DNA of 64,000 nucleotides from Mycolicibacterium neoaurum ATCC 25795 (GTDB lineage: Bacteria; Actinomycetota; Actinomycetes; Mycobacteriales; Mycobacteriaceae). Position 1 is the first letter of the stretch. Each line of letters begins with the position of its first letter. Below, in pieces: positions 27,289 to 36,439 of this stretch. A program made the position numbers and the translations under genes. The notes beneath the pieces are model-generated. The model did not search any database. It saw only the letters and a program-made list of their open reading frames with translations, and was not told where the DNA came from. Where the stretch lies: assembly GCF_000691525.1 (NCBI RefSeq), contig NZ_JMDW01000010.1:124001-188000 (forward strand). The letters run 5' to 3'.

Positions 27289-28473
27289 ATGTCCAACGAG
27301 ATCGATCCCCGACTGCTGTCCCGACTGGCGGCCAACCGCACCAGCCGGCGGCGGTTCATCGGTGGCAGTGCTGCCACCGCGGCGGCGGCGATCCTCGGCT
27401 CGTCGTTCCTGGCGGCGTGCGGATCCGACAGCGGCAGCTCGTCCTCGGGATCATCGGATACCGGTGAGACATCCAGCGATACGCTGCGGATCTCGAACTG
27501 GCCCTTGTACATGGCCGACGGGTTCATCGCGGCCTTCCAGACCGCCTCCGGCCTGACCGTCGACTACAAAGAGGATTTCAACGACAACGAGCAGTGGTTC
27601 GCCAAGGTCAAGGAGCCGTTGTCGCGCAAACAGGACATCGGCGCGGACCTGGTGGTGCCGACCGAGTTCATGGCCGCCCGGGTCAAGGGGCTGAACTGGC
27701 TCAACGAGATCAGCGACGCCGGCGTACCCAACCGCAAGAACCTGCGTCAGGATCTGCTGGACTCCAAGGTCGACCCGGGCCGAAAGTTCACCGCCCCCTA
27801 CATGACCGGCATGGTCGGTCTGGCCTACAACCGGGCCGCAACCGGCCGCGACATCCGCTCGATCGACGACCTGTGGGACCCCGCCTTCAAGGGTCGGGTC
27901 AGCCTGTTCTCCGATGTGCAGGACGGGCTCGGGATGATCATGCTCTCGCAAGGCAACTCGCCGGAGAATCCCAGCACCGAGTCGATCACCAAAGCCGTCG
28001 ACCTGGTCCGGGAGCAGAAGGACCGTGGACAGATCCGCCGCTTCACCGGCAACGACTACGCCGATGACCTCGCGGCCGGCAATATCGCCGTGGCACAAGC
28101 ATATTCCGGTGACGTCGTGCAGTTGCAGGCCGACAATCCGGACCTGCAGTTCATCGTCCCGGAGTCTGGCGGCGACTGGTTCATCGACACCATGGTCATT
28201 CCGTACACCACCCAGAACCAGAAGGGTGCCGAGGCCTGGATCGACTACGTCTACGACCGGGCCAACTACGCGAAGCTGGTGGCTTTCACCCAGTTCGTGC
28301 CCGCACTGTCGGACATGACCGACGAACTGGCGAAGATCGATCCGGCGGCTGCGAAGAATCCGTTGATCAACCCGTCATCGGAGGTGCAGGCCAATCTGAA
28401 ATCGTGGGCCGCGCTGACCGACGAGCAGACCCAGGAATTCAACACCCTCTACGCCGCGGTCACCGGTGGCTGA
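27289..28473 (+). CDS. potD: Polyamine-type substrate-binding lipoprotein
   Basis: Binding protein of 394 residues. The N-terminus has a twin-arginine signal (TSRRRFIGG near 22-30) that runs into a lipobox, FLAAC with Cys44, so it is predicted to be a Tat-exported lipoprotein; a Ser/Gly linker follows. The mature part is of the PotD/PotF type: LRISNWPLYMADGFIAAFQ, VPTEFMAARVKG, YMTGMVGLAYNR, VAQAYSGDVVQLQ, WIDTMVIPYTTQN. ATG 27289 lies after GAAAGG. It catches the substrate outside the membrane and hands it to the two permeases encoded next. Confidence 0.92.
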   Translation: MSNEIDPRLLSRLAANRTSRRRFIGGSAATAAAAILGSSFLAACGSDSGSSSSGSSDTGETSSDTLRISNWPLYMADGFIAAFQTASGLTVDYKEDFNDNEQWFAKVKEPLSRKQDIGADLVVPTEFMAARVKGLNWLNEISDAGVPNRKNLRQDLLDSKVDPGRKFTAPYMTGMVGLAYNRAATGRDIRSIDDLWDPAFKGRVSLFSDVQDGLGMIMLSQGNSPENPSTESITKAVDLVREQKDRGQIRRFTGNDYADDLAAGNIAVAQAYSGDVVQLQADNPDLQFIVPESGGDWFIDTMVIPYTTQNQKGAEAWIDYVYDRANYAKLVAFTQFVPALSDMTDELAKIDPAAAKNPLINPSSEVQANLKSWAALTDEQTQEFNTLYAAVTGG

Positions 28474-28507
28474 TCACCCGGCGGCACGACGGATGCGAGG
28501 AGCATAG

Positions 28508-29383
28508 ATGGCAGGAGTCGCCGCGAGCAGTAGGCAGCGCAGCAAGATCGCCCCCTATTTGATGATCTTGCCCGCGCTGGCCTATCTGGCCATCTTTTTC
28601 GTGGTGCCGTTCGTGACGCTGGCCCGCACCTCGTTGTCATCGTCCGGTGGATCGGTGTACCTGCCGACGCTGACCTTCGACTGGAATTTCGGCAACTTCG
28701 CCGATGCGTTCACGATCTACAAGGACCCGATCCTGCGGTCTTTCGGTTATGCGGCAACGGCAACGGTGCTGTGCCTGCTGCTCGCTTTTCCGCTGGCCTA
28801 TGTCATCGCGTTCAAGGCGGGCCGGTTCAAGAATCTGATCTTGGGTTTGGTCATCCTGCCGTTCTTCGTGACCTTCCTGATCCGCACCATCGCCTGGAAG
28901 ACGATCCTGGCCGACGAGGGTTGGGTGGTCAGCGCACTGGGTTCGATCGGTCTGCTGCCGGATGAGGGGCGGTTGCTCTCGACGAGCTGGGCAGTGATCG
29001 GTGGCCTGACCTACAACTGGATCATCTTCATGATCCTGCCGTTGTACGTGAGTCTGGAGAAGATCGATCCGCGACTGCTCGAGGCTTCCCGGGACCTGTA
29101 TTCCGGTGGCATACGCAGCTTCCGGAAGGTGATCCTGCCGCTGTCACTGCCGGGGGTACTGGCAGGCAGCATGCTGGTGTTCATTCCGGCGGTCGGTGAC
29201 TTCATCAACGCCGATTATCTGGGCAGCACCCAGACCACGATGATCGGCAACGTGATCCAGAAACAGTTCCTGGTCGTCAAGGACTATCCGGCGGCGGCCG
29301 CGCTGAGCTTGGGCCTGATGGGCCTGATCCTGGTCGGGGTCATCCTCTACACGCGGGCACTGGGAACGGAGGATCTGGTATGA
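28508..29383 (+). CDS. potB: Polyamine-type ABC permease, PotB-like
   Basis: Permease of 291 residues with six predicted helices: LMILPALAYLAIFFVVPF is the first, and the EAA coupling loop KIDPRLLEASRDLYSGGIRSFRKVILPLSLPG is near 180-210. GAGGAG seven bases before ATG 28508 is a good ribosome site. Ends by overlapping the potC-like start by four bases. Confidence 0.92.
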   Translation: MAGVAASSRQRSKIAPYLMILPALAYLAIFFVVPFVTLARTSLSSSGGSVYLPTLTFDWNFGNFADAFTIYKDPILRSFGYAATATVLCLLLAFPLAYVIAFKAGRFKNLILGLVILPFFVTFLIRTIAWKTILADEGWVVSALGSIGLLPDEGRLLSTSWAVIGGLTYNWIIFMILPLYVSLEKIDPRLLEASRDLYSGGIRSFRKVILPLSLPGVLAGSMLVFIPAVGDFINADYLGSTQTTMIGNVIQKQFLVVKDYPAAAALSLGLMGLILVGVILYTRALGTEDLV

Positions 29384-30231
29384 CCGCCGTGCAGCGGCCC
29401 TCGACGCCCGAGACCGGTCATCGGCATTCGCCGAAAACCGTTCGGCCACGCCCGAAGTGGGGCGACTACTCACTGCGGATCGTTGCGGGACTGGTGCTGC
29501 TGTATCTCTTCCTGCCGATCGCGGTCATCGTGGCCTTTTCGTTCAACAAGCCGGCAGGAAAGTTCAACTACACCTGGCAGGGTTTCACCCTGGACAACTG
29601 GCTCGACCCGTTCAAGTACCCCGCCCTCACCGATGCGCTCAAGCTCAGCCTCGAGATCGCGCTCATCTCCACCCTGATCGCCCTCGTGCTGGGTTCGCTG
29701 CTGGCGATCGCTCTGGTGCGGCAACGTTTTCGCGGGTACCGGGCGGTGGACACCTTCGTGATATTGCCGCTGACCGCCCCCGAGGTGGTGATGGGCGCAT
29801 CGCTGTTGACTCTTTTCCTGGACCTCGGCTGGGCGGCCGGTTATACGACGATCCTGATCGCGCATGTCGCTTTCGAGGTGAGTTTCATCGCGATGACGGT
29901 CCGCGCGCGGGTCCGCGGCTTCGACTGGACGCTCGAAGACGCGTCACTGGACCTCGGTGCCAGTCCTTTGCGGACCTTCTTCAAGGTCACCCTGCCGCTG
30001 ATCGTGCCCGGCATCGTGGCGGCGGGCATGTTGTCGTTCGCCCTGTCGCTCGACGACTTCATCGTCACCTACTTCGTCAGCGGGTCGACGGTCACCTACC
30101 CGCTGTACGTCAATGCCGCTGTGAAGGCCGCCGTGCCACCGCAGATCAACGTGCTGGCCACCGCGATCCTGGTGATCAGCCTGATCCTGTTGGCCGTCGG
30201 CACGCTGTACCGGCGCAAGGTCAAGGTGTAG
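29380..30231 (+). CDS. potC: Polyamine-type ABC permease, PotC-like
   Basis: Permease of 283 residues with six predicted helices and a longer hydrophilic N-terminus (about 35 residues). FLPIAVIVAFSFNKP and the coupling loop TLEDASLDLGASPLRTFFKVTLPLIVPGI, then SFALSLDDFIVTYFVSG, are diagnostic of PotC. Start overlaps potB (ATGA), so the permeases are translationally coupled. Last gene of the operon; a hairpin follows at 30249-30266. Confidence 0.92.
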   Translation: MTAVQRPSTPETGHRHSPKTVRPRPKWGDYSLRIVAGLVLLYLFLPIAVIVAFSFNKPAGKFNYTWQGFTLDNWLDPFKYPALTDALKLSLEIALISTLIALVLGSLLAIALVRQRFRGYRAVDTFVILPLTAPEVVMGASLLTLFLDLGWAAGYTTILIAHVAFEVSFIAMTVRARVRGFDWTLEDASLDLGASPLRTFFKVTLPLIVPGIVAAGMLSFALSLDDFIVTYFVSGSTVTYPLYVNAAVKAAVPPQINVLATAILVISLILLAVGTLYRRKVKV

Positions 30232-30248
30232 GAACCAACGAGCCCGTT

Positions 30249-30266
30249 CGCTGACAACGGTCAGCG
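30249..30266. terminator. Hairpin at the end of the pot operon
   Basis: CGCTGAC-AACG-GTCAGCG gives a 7-bp stem and tetraloop between two convergent genes; it overlaps the stop of the thioesterase-like gene. No U tract. Position favours a shared terminator but the stem is short. Confidence 0.4.
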
Positions 30267-31073
30267 GGTGCGCTCGGGGAACCGGTCGTTGCGAAAGTCG
30301 ATCTGGGCCGCGGAATTGCTGACGGCGGTGACCATACCTGAGCCGATCGGGCCATGACTGTCGAAAAGTGTCGAGGTACCGACCGCGAGTCCGTCGGCCG
30401 CCCAATGCGAATCGGCCTGCACACCGATCCACTCATCGCGCGGTAACCGTGCCAACGCCACGGTGAGATCACCGTTGATATAGCCGACACCCGCGGTGCC
30501 GAGGTTGGTGACCAGGCTCGTTCCTTCGGCGACCATCGCGGCCCGCACGAACGGCGAATTGCGCACGCCCTCGACGACGTCGATCGGCCTGTTCAGCATC
30601 CGCTTGCGTGCGGTGTTCTGGTGGTCGGCGATCGCACCGGTCCACCCCAACGCATCGCTACCGATCCCTATCCCCCGTTCTTCGTCGCGCACGACCGGCA
30701 TCTCGAAATCGGTCGTGCCGACCCACTCCTCGCCGCGCGGCGGCTCGGACCGGCGGTACTGGACCAGTATCGCGTGCACCACCGTGACCCCCTCCTGGAT
30801 CAGCTCGCACTCGGAATTGCGCACCCGTCGGCCGTCGCGCACCATGGCCACCTTGACGACCGTCGGAACCCCACGGGCCGCCTTGAACAAGTCCACCGTC
30901 AGCCGGGCAGGCAGAAAATCCGGGTCACCGAAGTGCGTTTCCAAGCAGCCGGCCGCCAGCCCGACCAGCGCAGGACCGTTCAGGTGGTCATCACCCCAGT
31001 GGCTCTGCGCATACCTGGTAGGCACGAAGGCGTCGTGGTCACGCCTGCTGAAATGAAACGGTCGTTCGGTCAC
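30261..31073 (-). CDS. Acyl-CoA thioesterase-like hotdog protein
   Basis: Protein of 270 residues resembling the thioesterase/acyl-CoA thioesterase family with a double hotdog fold. Seen: WGDDHLNGPALVGLAAGCLE, LPARLTVDLFKAARGVPTVVKVAMVRDGRRVRNSECELIQEG (first hotdog), and WIGVQADSHWAADGLAVGTSTLFDSHGPIGSG (second hotdog). Known members hydrolyse acyl-CoA; the substrate here is not known. GTG 31073 is the start, without a clear ribosome site. It lies 42 bases after the nitroreductase-like gene on the same strand, so they may share a transcript. Confidence 0.75.
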   Translation of the reverse strand: MTERPFHFSRRDHDAFVPTRYAQSHWGDDHLNGPALVGLAAGCLETHFGDPDFLPARLTVDLFKAARGVPTVVKVAMVRDGRRVRNSECELIQEGVTVVHAILVQYRRSEPPRGEEWVGTTDFEMPVVRDEERGIGIGSDALGWTGAIADHQNTARKRMLNRPIDVVEGVRNSPFVRAAMVAEGTSLVTNLGTAGVGYINGDLTVALARLPRDEWIGVQADSHWAADGLAVGTSTLFDSHGPIGSGMVTAVSNSAAQIDFRNDRFPERTR

Positions 31074-31115
31074 TTTCGCATCGTCGCACGAGGACCGCGA
31101 CGGCCACCCAGCGGA

Positions 31116-31775
31116 TCAGGTGGGCGGTCGCGCGGCCAGCATGTCGTCGGCCGGTTCGTCCCAACGGTCCAGGTTGACAGCGTGCGTCAGCGGACGTCGC
31201 CGCAACCTGCCGTGGCGGCCTTTCGGCCAACCCACCACGATGTGCCCACCCAACATCCAGTCGTCGGGAACGCCGACGGCATCCCGCAGGATCTTCTCGC
31301 CACCGTAGGACGCCCAGCTGGTCAGACAGGCACCCAGGCCCTGCGCCCGCGCCGCGAGCAGGAAGTTCTGGATGGCCGGAAAGATCGATCCGCCGAGCAG
31401 CAATTCCGATGCGGTCGGAAAACGCTTCTGCGCGAATAAGACCGATGTGAACTCCGCAGCGCGGTCGTGCAACTCGTAGGTCGCCCTGTTGTTGCGGGCA
31501 ACCAGATCGGTCTCCTGATCGCTGGGACGGGTCATCCCGTAGACCGGCTCGATGATCGCGAGAACGTGGCGCGCGGCCTCGGCCACCACCGCCCGCTGCT
31601 CGGGCGAGCGCAACACGATGAACCGCCAGGCCTGGGCATTGGCCCCCGACGGCGCCCAGCTGGCGGCCTCCAGGCACCGGGTCAGCGTGGTGTCGTCGAC
31701 CGGTTCGTCGGTGAATCTGCGGATCGTCCGCGCGGTCGACAGCACCTCCCAGATGTCACTACTCGCTGTGGCCAT
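31116..31775 (-). CDS. Nitroreductase-family FMN protein
   Basis: Protein of 219 residues. Seen: ARTIRRFTDEPVDDTTLTRCLEAASWAPSGANAQAWRF, the nitroreductase FMN-binding start, LGGSIFPAIQNFLLAARAQGLGACLTSW, and GGHIVVGWPKGR. It should be an NAD(P)H-dependent flavoenzyme acting on nitro groups, quinones or alkenes. Mycobacterial genomes have many; the substrate is not evident. Probably first gene of a pair with the thioesterase-like gene. Confidence 0.88.
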   Translation of the reverse strand: MATASSDIWEVLSTARTIRRFTDEPVDDTTLTRCLEAASWAPSGANAQAWRFIVLRSPEQRAVVAEAARHVLAIIEPVYGMTRPSDQETDLVARNNRATYELHDRAAEFTSVLFAQKRFPTASELLLGGSIFPAIQNFLLAARAQGLGACLTSWASYGGEKILRDAVGVPDDWMLGGHIVVGWPKGRHGRLRRRPLTHAVNLDRWDEPADDMLAARPPT

Positions 31776-31890
31776 CTGCGCACCCTAGCCTGCGCCCGCC
31801 GACCGGGTGGCGGGGTCTGGTCGGTCGCACAGGCGTGGCGGATCTGCCCGCACGGCCCATGCAACGGCGGAACCGAGTAGGTTCACCGAC

Positions 31891-32361
31891 ATGACCACAG
31901 GTGGATTCGACCCGCAATCAACCAATTACGCCGCGTCCGGTCGCGTGCCCGGCGGTCTGCTCGCTCGCTGGCTCGCGCGCGTCATCGACGGCATCCTGAT
32001 CGCCATCGTCTCGTTCCTGTTGGCCTTCGCCACCGACTCGCTGGAGAGCATCTGGGTGACCGGTCTGTTCACCGGGCTGCTGACCTTCGTCTACTACGTC
32101 GCCTTCGAGGTGACCCAGGGCTGGACGCCTGGCAAGAAGGTGCTCGGCCTGAGCGTGCACGGTGCAGGTGCCGGCGGAAAGCCCACCCTGCAGCAATCGG
32201 CCATCCGCAACGCGTTCACATTGCTACCGATCATCCCGCTGATCGGCGGACTGCTCGGCGTGATCGCCATCCTGGTGATCGCGGTGACCATCAACAGCAG
32301 CGCCACCAAACAGGGCAAGCACGACGAGCTCGCCGGTGGCACGCAGGTCGTCAAGAACTGA
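31891..32361 (+). CDS. RDD-family membrane protein
   Basis: Protein of 156 residues. A polar N-terminus precedes RWLARVIDGILIAIVSFLLAF, which carries the Arg and Asp that name the family; two more hydrophobic segments and TQGWTPGKKVLGLSVHG follow, typical of RDD proteins. Function unknown, possibly ion transport. ATG 31891 begins MTTGGFDPQ; an earlier frame start would add an unrelated tail. A strong terminator follows. Confidence 0.88.
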   Translation: MTTGGFDPQSTNYAASGRVPGGLLARWLARVIDGILIAIVSFLLAFATDSLESIWVTGLFTGLLTFVYYVAFEVTQGWTPGKKVLGLSVHGAGAGGKPTLQQSAIRNAFTLLPIIPLIGGLLGVIAILVIAVTINSSATKQGKHDELAGGTQVVKN

Positions 32362-32368
32362 TACCGAT

Positions 32369-32404
32369 GAAAGCGCCCGAATCCGAGTGGATTCGGGCGC
32401 TTTC
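32369..32404. terminator. Bidirectional terminator, perfect 16-bp stem
   Basis: GAAAGCGCCCGAATCC, loop GAGT, then the exact complement GGATTCGGGCGCTTTC. It lies between the convergent RDD-family and gluconate permease genes, and A/T pairs close its foot, giving short U runs in both directions. One of the clearest intrinsic terminators in the window. Confidence 0.9.
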
Positions 32405-32415
32405 GTCGTACCGGG

Positions 32416-33804
32416 TCAGATGAAAAGGTCGAGGATCAACACCACCACAAGGCCGGAGACCGACAGCACCGTCTCCATGATCGACCAGGACTTGATCGTC
32501 TGTCCCACGCTGAGTTTGAAGTACTCCTTCACCAACCAGAAGCCGGCGTCGTTGACGTGGGAGAAGAACAGCGAGCCCGCGCCGACGGCCAGCACGACCA
32601 GCGATACCTCGCCCGAGCTCATACCCTCGATCAATCCGATCATCAACGACGATGCGGTGATCGTGGCGACCGTGGCCGATCCGGTGGCCAGTCTGATCGC
32701 GACAGCCAGACCCCAGGCCAACAGCACCACCGAGATGTTGGTGCCCTCGGCGAGATTCTTCAGGGCGGTACCGATTCCGGTATCGACCAACACTTCCTTG
32801 AAGCCGCCACCGGCGGCCACGATGAGGATGATGCCTGCGACCGGTGGCAGCCCGGATTCGACGCATCTGGTGATCTCGGCCCGGCTCATCCCACCACCGC
32901 GACCCAGCGTCACCATGCCGACGATGACCGCGATCAGCAGTGCGATCAGCGGGGTGCCGAGCGTGTCGAAGATCTGCCGGAACCACTGACCTTCGTCGGC
33001 GATGAAGATGTCCACCAGCGCCTTGCCCAGCATCAGCACGACCGGCAGCAGCACGCTGAACAGCGTGATGGCGAAGGACGGCCGGCGGCTCTGGTCGCGA
33101 TCGGCGGACTCGTCGGCGTCGAACGTGTCCGGGGCACCGACCACGACCCACTTGCCTGCCAGCTTGCCGAACAGCGGACCCGCGACGACGATCGTCGGGA
33201 TGGCCACCGCGACGCCGAGAGCCAGGGTCAGCCCGAGGTCGGCGCCGAGGTAACCGATGGCCGCCAGCGGGCCCGGGTGCGGCGGGACGAAACCGTGCAT
33301 GGCCGACAGCCCGGCCAGCGCCGGGATTCCGACGGTGATCAGCGACAGCCCCGACCGGCGGGCCACCAGGTAGATGACCGGCATCAGCAGCACCAGGCCG
33401 ATCTCGAAGAACATCGGCAGACCGATGATCGCGCCGACCAACGCCATGGCCCAGGGCAACATCCGCGGTGACGATCGACCGATGATGGTGTCGACGATCT
33501 GATCGGCGCCACCGGAGTCGGCGAGTAGTTTGGCGAACATGGCGCCGAGCGCGATGAGGATGCCGACACTGGCCGCGGTCTTACCGAAGCCGTTGGAGAA
33601 CGAGGTCAGCACGGTGGCGAATTCCTCGCCGGCCACCACCCCGACCGTCACCGCACCGAAGATCAATCCCAGGAACGGGTTCAGCTTCACCACCGTGATC
33701 AGCACGACGATGACCGCGATACCGGCCAGGAAGGCCAGCATCAGGTGCGGGGTCGAGGCAACGGGTTCGACGAGTTTCGGCGCATCCGCGAGCACGGTGT
33801 TCAT
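32416..33804 (-). CDS. gntP: Gluconate permease, GntP family
   Basis: Permease of 462 residues with about twelve helices. Seen: LNPFLGLIFGAVTVGVVAGE, LPWAMALVGAIIGLPMFFEIGLVLLMPVIY, MHGFVPPHPGPLAAIGYLG (the GntP signature), and LFFSHVNDAGFWLVKEYF. It imports gluconate or a related sugar acid with protons. Start ATG 33804-33802 shares one base with the stop of the gluconokinase gene (TGATG), so the two are coupled. The regulator gene is divergent. Confidence 0.93.
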   Translation of the reverse strand: MNTVLADAPKLVEPVASTPHLMLAFLAGIAVIVVLITVVKLNPFLGLIFGAVTVGVVAGEEFATVLTSFSNGFGKTAASVGILIALGAMFAKLLADSGGADQIVDTIIGRSSPRMLPWAMALVGAIIGLPMFFEIGLVLLMPVIYLVARRSGLSLITVGIPALAGLSAMHGFVPPHPGPLAAIGYLGADLGLTLALGVAVAIPTIVVAGPLFGKLAGKWVVVGAPDTFDADESADRDQSRRPSFAITLFSVLLPVVLMLGKALVDIFIADEGQWFRQIFDTLGTPLIALLIAVIVGMVTLGRGGGMSRAEITRCVESGLPPVAGIILIVAAGGGFKEVLVDTGIGTALKNLAEGTNISVVLLAWGLAVAIRLATGSATVATITASSLMIGLIEGMSSGEVSLVVLAVGAGSLFFSHVNDAGFWLVKEYFKLSVGQTIKSWSIMETVLSVSGLVVVLILDLFI

Positions 33805-34304
33805 CAGGCCTCCAGTCCGGTCCGGGAAACGTATTGGTCGACGATGGAATCGATGCTCTGACCGACGTCGATGGTCTCGCCGTTCTCATCGGCGGCAAGT
33901 GGTTCCAGGGTGTCGAACTGGGACGCCAGCAGCGATGCCGGCATGAAGTGTCCTGGTCGGCTGGCCTGCCGGGCCCCGATGACCTCCGGGGTGCCACTGA
34001 GGTGCAGGAACCGCACGCTCGGGCAGTGGGTGCGCAACTGGTCGCGGTAACGGTGTTTGAGCGCCGAGCAACTCATCACGCCACCGGTGCCGCACCGCTC
34101 TTCCAGCCAGTCCCCGATCGCCTCCAGCCACGGGTGCCGGTCGGTGTCGTCTAGGGGCTCACCGGCGGTCATCTTGGCGATGTTGGCCGGCGGATGGAAG
34201 TCGTCTGCGTCAGCGAACGGGACCCGCAGGCGCTGCGCAAGGGCGGCACCGACGGTCGATTTGCCCGATCCTGAAACCCCCATCACCACGATTGGTGCCG
34301 TCAT
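33804..34304 (-). CDS. gntK: Gluconokinase
   Basis: Kinase of 166 residues that converts gluconate to 6-phosphogluconate. Seen: P-loop VMGVSGSGKSTVGAALAQ near residues 6-23, ADADDFHPPANIAKMTAGEPLDDTDRHPWL (substrate region), SCSALKHRYRDQLR and FLHLSGTPEV, all standard for the thermoresistant-type enzyme. ATG 34304 follows AGGGGAC. First gene of the gluconate operon; the FadR-type regulator lies divergently. Confidence 0.94.
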   Translation of the reverse strand: MTAPIVVMGVSGSGKSTVGAALAQRLRVPFADADDFHPPANIAKMTAGEPLDDTDRHPWLEAIGDWLEERCGTGGVMSCSALKHRYRDQLRTHCPSVRFLHLSGTPEVIGARQASRPGHFMPASLLASQFDTLEPLAADENGETIDVGQSIDSIVDQYVSRTGLEA

Positions 34305-34348
34305 GTCCCCTACCGATCTCGCTGTGTCTGGCCTCACATAGCGTGCAT

Positions 34349-34365
34349 CAATAGTCTGATTATTG
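34349..34365. promoter_or_regulatory. CAATA-N7-TATTG dyad, candidate gluconate operator
   Basis: CAATA (34349-34353) and TATTG (34361-34365) are perfect arms around GTCTGAT in the 124-base gap between gntK and the FadR-type regulator gene. The patch is AT-rich. GntR-family dimers bind dyads of this size. Confidence 0.45.
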
Positions 34366-34428
34366 CAAGCAGATCACGGAAAGAATCTGTTCTTACGACC
34401 TGCGAGACGCCTATGACAGGATGTATCG

Positions 34429-35142
34429 GTGGTCACCCGGTCGAATGTCAGCGCGTTGCACGAGAACGTGCTGACCGCACTCGGCACCGCCGTCGTGTCG
34501 GGCGCATACCCCGCCGGGCAGGTGATAAACCTCGAACGGGTCAGCGCGGAACATGCCGTATCTCGCAGCGTGGCGCGTGAAGCCGTCCGCGTGCTCGAGT
34601 CCATGGGAATGGTCGCCTCCCGGCGCCGTGTGGGCATCACCATCCAGGCTCCCGAACACTGGAATGTCTTCGACCCCAGGCTGATTCGCTGGCGATTGGA
34701 TTCCGGCGACCGAGCTGCACAGCTGTTGTCGTTGTCGGAGCTGCGGCGCGGATTCGAACCCGCCGCCGCCGCGCTGGCTGCCCAGCGCGCGGATCCGCAC
34801 CACTGCCGCATCATGGCCGCCGCCGTGTCCGACATGGTGATGCACGGCCGTTCGGGTGACCTGGAGTCATACCTGCAGGCGGACAAGGTGTTTCACCGGA
34901 CACTTCTGGAAGCCAGTGGAAACGAGATGTTCCGGGCACTGAACGCGGTGGTGGCCGAGGTCCTCACCGGGCGCACCCACCACGGCATGATGCCCGCAGC
35001 GCCCGAGCCCGAAGCCATCGCACTGCACGATGAGGTCGCCCGCGCCATCCGATTGCGAGACGCCGACGGCGCCGAACGCGCCATGCGCGCCATCATCGAT
35101 GAAGCCAGTGCGGCCGTCGCCGAAGAACCTGCCGGTGATTGA
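34429..35142 (+). CDS. FadR/GntR-family regulator, probable gluconate repressor
   Basis: Regulator of 237 residues. The N-terminal winged helix (about 5-75; VSRSVAREAVRVLESMGMVASRRRVGITI) is joined to an FCD effector domain with helical pattern LRRGFEPAAAALAAQRA, the metal-binding type Asp/His residues in DKVFHRTLLEASGN, and HDEVARAIRLRDADGAERAM. FCD regulators of this kind control sugar-acid genes. Divergent from gntK-gntP, so release from the operator by gluconate or 6-phosphogluconate is the likely mode. Start GTG 34429. Confidence 0.9.
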   Translation: MVTRSNVSALHENVLTALGTAVVSGAYPAGQVINLERVSAEHAVSRSVAREAVRVLESMGMVASRRRVGITIQAPEHWNVFDPRLIRWRLDSGDRAAQLLSLSELRRGFEPAAAALAAQRADPHHCRIMAAAVSDMVMHGRSGDLESYLQADKVFHRTLLEASGNEMFRALNAVVAEVLTGRTHHGMMPAAPEPEAIALHDEVARAIRLRDADGAERAMRAIIDEASAAVAEEPAGD

Positions 35143-35151
35143 CTCCTAGGG

Positions 35152-36024
35152 ATGAGCAGATCAACGACCCTCGCCCGCAGGCTGTTCGACCGCCTCGAGC
35201 CCGTGCACGCGGTCACCTACTTCGCGCCGGAGGCCCGCACCGCGCTCGACGCCCTGGGCTTCCACGGATTCTGGAGCGGTTACTTCGCCGCGCGCTCGGC
35301 CCCGCTGGGACCGGTGCCGCCCGAGGTCGTCACCGCGGTCTTCTACAACTTCGCCGCGCACCGGGTGGCCAAGGCGCTGCCAGCGGCCTGGGACATCGCC
35401 GCACCGCACGCCGTCCTGGCCGCACGGGAGGAGGCAGCGGTCGCGGCGCTGCGCAGGTATGGCCTCGCCGACGGGATCGACACCGCCGCAGAGCTGCTGG
35501 GTGCCGCGGCGCGTAGCGCCGCTCCGGATGGTCGACCGTTGTTCGCGGCGAACCTGGCGCTGCCCTGGCCGGAGGAACCGCTGGCCCAGTTGTGGCACGC
35601 CGCGACCCTGCTGCGGGAACACCGCGGCGACGGACACGTGGCGGCGCTCCAGGTGCTCGGCATCAGCGGTCGCGAGTCCAACGTGCTGCACGCAGCGGCG
35701 GGCCGGGTGCCGGCCGACATGATCAAACGCAGCCGCGATTACGACGATGCACTCTGGCAGGAGCAGGTCGACCGCCTCGCCGAGCGCGGCCTGCTGGACG
35801 CCACGGGCGCACTCACGGTCGCCGGGCGTGATCTCAAGGCAGAAATCGAAGACGTCACCGACCGGTTGGCGCTGTCGGCCTTCGACGTCCTCAGCGACAC
35901 CGACCTCGACACGCTGTTTCATACCCTGACCCCGTTGACCAGACTCGTGATCGCCGGTGGCGACCTTCCGACGGCGACGCCCATGGGACTCGACCGTGCC
36001 GACCTGGACAACGACGCCTACTGA
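35152..36024 (+). CDS. SCO6745-family protein
   Basis: Protein of 290 residues of an actinobacterial family named after Streptomyces SCO6745. Seen: LFDRLEPVHAVTYFAPEARTALDALGFHGFWSGYFAARSAPLG, which is the family start, and a C-terminal winged-helix-like part (SRDYDDALWQEQVDRLAERGLLDATGALTVAGRDL). No catalytic function is known. ATG follows the regulator stop by nine bases, so it may be read from the same message. It ends ten bases before the convergent ynfA-like gene. Confidence 0.8.
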   Translation: MSRSTTLARRLFDRLEPVHAVTYFAPEARTALDALGFHGFWSGYFAARSAPLGPVPPEVVTAVFYNFAAHRVAKALPAAWDIAAPHAVLAAREEAAVAALRRYGLADGIDTAAELLGAAARSAAPDGRPLFAANLALPWPEEPLAQLWHAATLLREHRGDGHVAALQVLGISGRESNVLHAAAGRVPADMIKRSRDYDDALWQEQVDRLAERGLLDATGALTVAGRDLKAEIEDVTDRLALSAFDVLSDTDLDTLFHTLTPLTRLVIAGGDLPTATPMGLDRADLDNDAY

Positions 36025-36034
36025 GCGGGATCGG

Positions 36035-36373
36035 TCAACGCGGCGCGTATATGATCAGGCCGACCCCGAGCAGGCACACCAGCGCGCCCGAGATATCCCA
36101 GCGATCCGGCCGGAAACCGTCGGCGACCATGCCCCACACCAACGATCCCGCGACGAACACCCCGCCGTAGGCCGCCAGCACCCGCCCGAAGTTGGCGTCG
36201 GGCTGGAACGCCGCGACAAAACCGTAGGCGCCCAGCGCGATCACCCCCGCGCCGACGAACAGCCAGCCGCGATGTTCGCGCACTCCCTGCCACACCAACC
36301 ACGCGCCACCGATCTCCAGGACCGCGGCGAGCACGAACAACACCATCGATTTGAGCACAAGCACGGCCACCAC
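36035..36373 (-). CDS. YnfA-family (UPF0060) small membrane protein
   Basis: Protein of 112 residues with four helices in the small-multidrug-resistance style. [33 protein letters not shown] and [18 protein letters not shown] are the family signature. YnfA has been linked to efflux, though its role in actinobacteria is not shown. GTG or ATG near 36373 begins the protein. A long inverted repeat lies directly upstream. Confidence 0.88.
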   Translation of the reverse strand: MVAVLVLKSMVLFVLAAVLEIGGAWLVWQGVREHRGWLFVGAGVIALGAYGFVAAFQPDANFGRVLAAYGGVFVAGSLVWGMVADGFRPDRWDISGALVCLLGVGLIIYAPR

Positions 36374-36379
36374 CCTGCC

Positions 36380-36439
36380 GCGAGCGTGCGCGAAATGCGG
36401 TAGCTACGCGGCGTGTCCCCCGCAAACACGCACGCTCGC
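36380..36439. repeat. Intergenic palindromic element GCGAGCGTGCG
   Basis: GCGAGCGTGCG (36380-36390) and its exact complement CGCACGCTCGC (36429-36439) bracket 38 bases that contain further G+C symmetry. It fills the gap between two genes on the minus strand. Similar arms are, to my memory, common between genes of mycobacteria, so this looks like a dispersed intergenic element rather than a gene-specific site. Confidence 0.65.
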
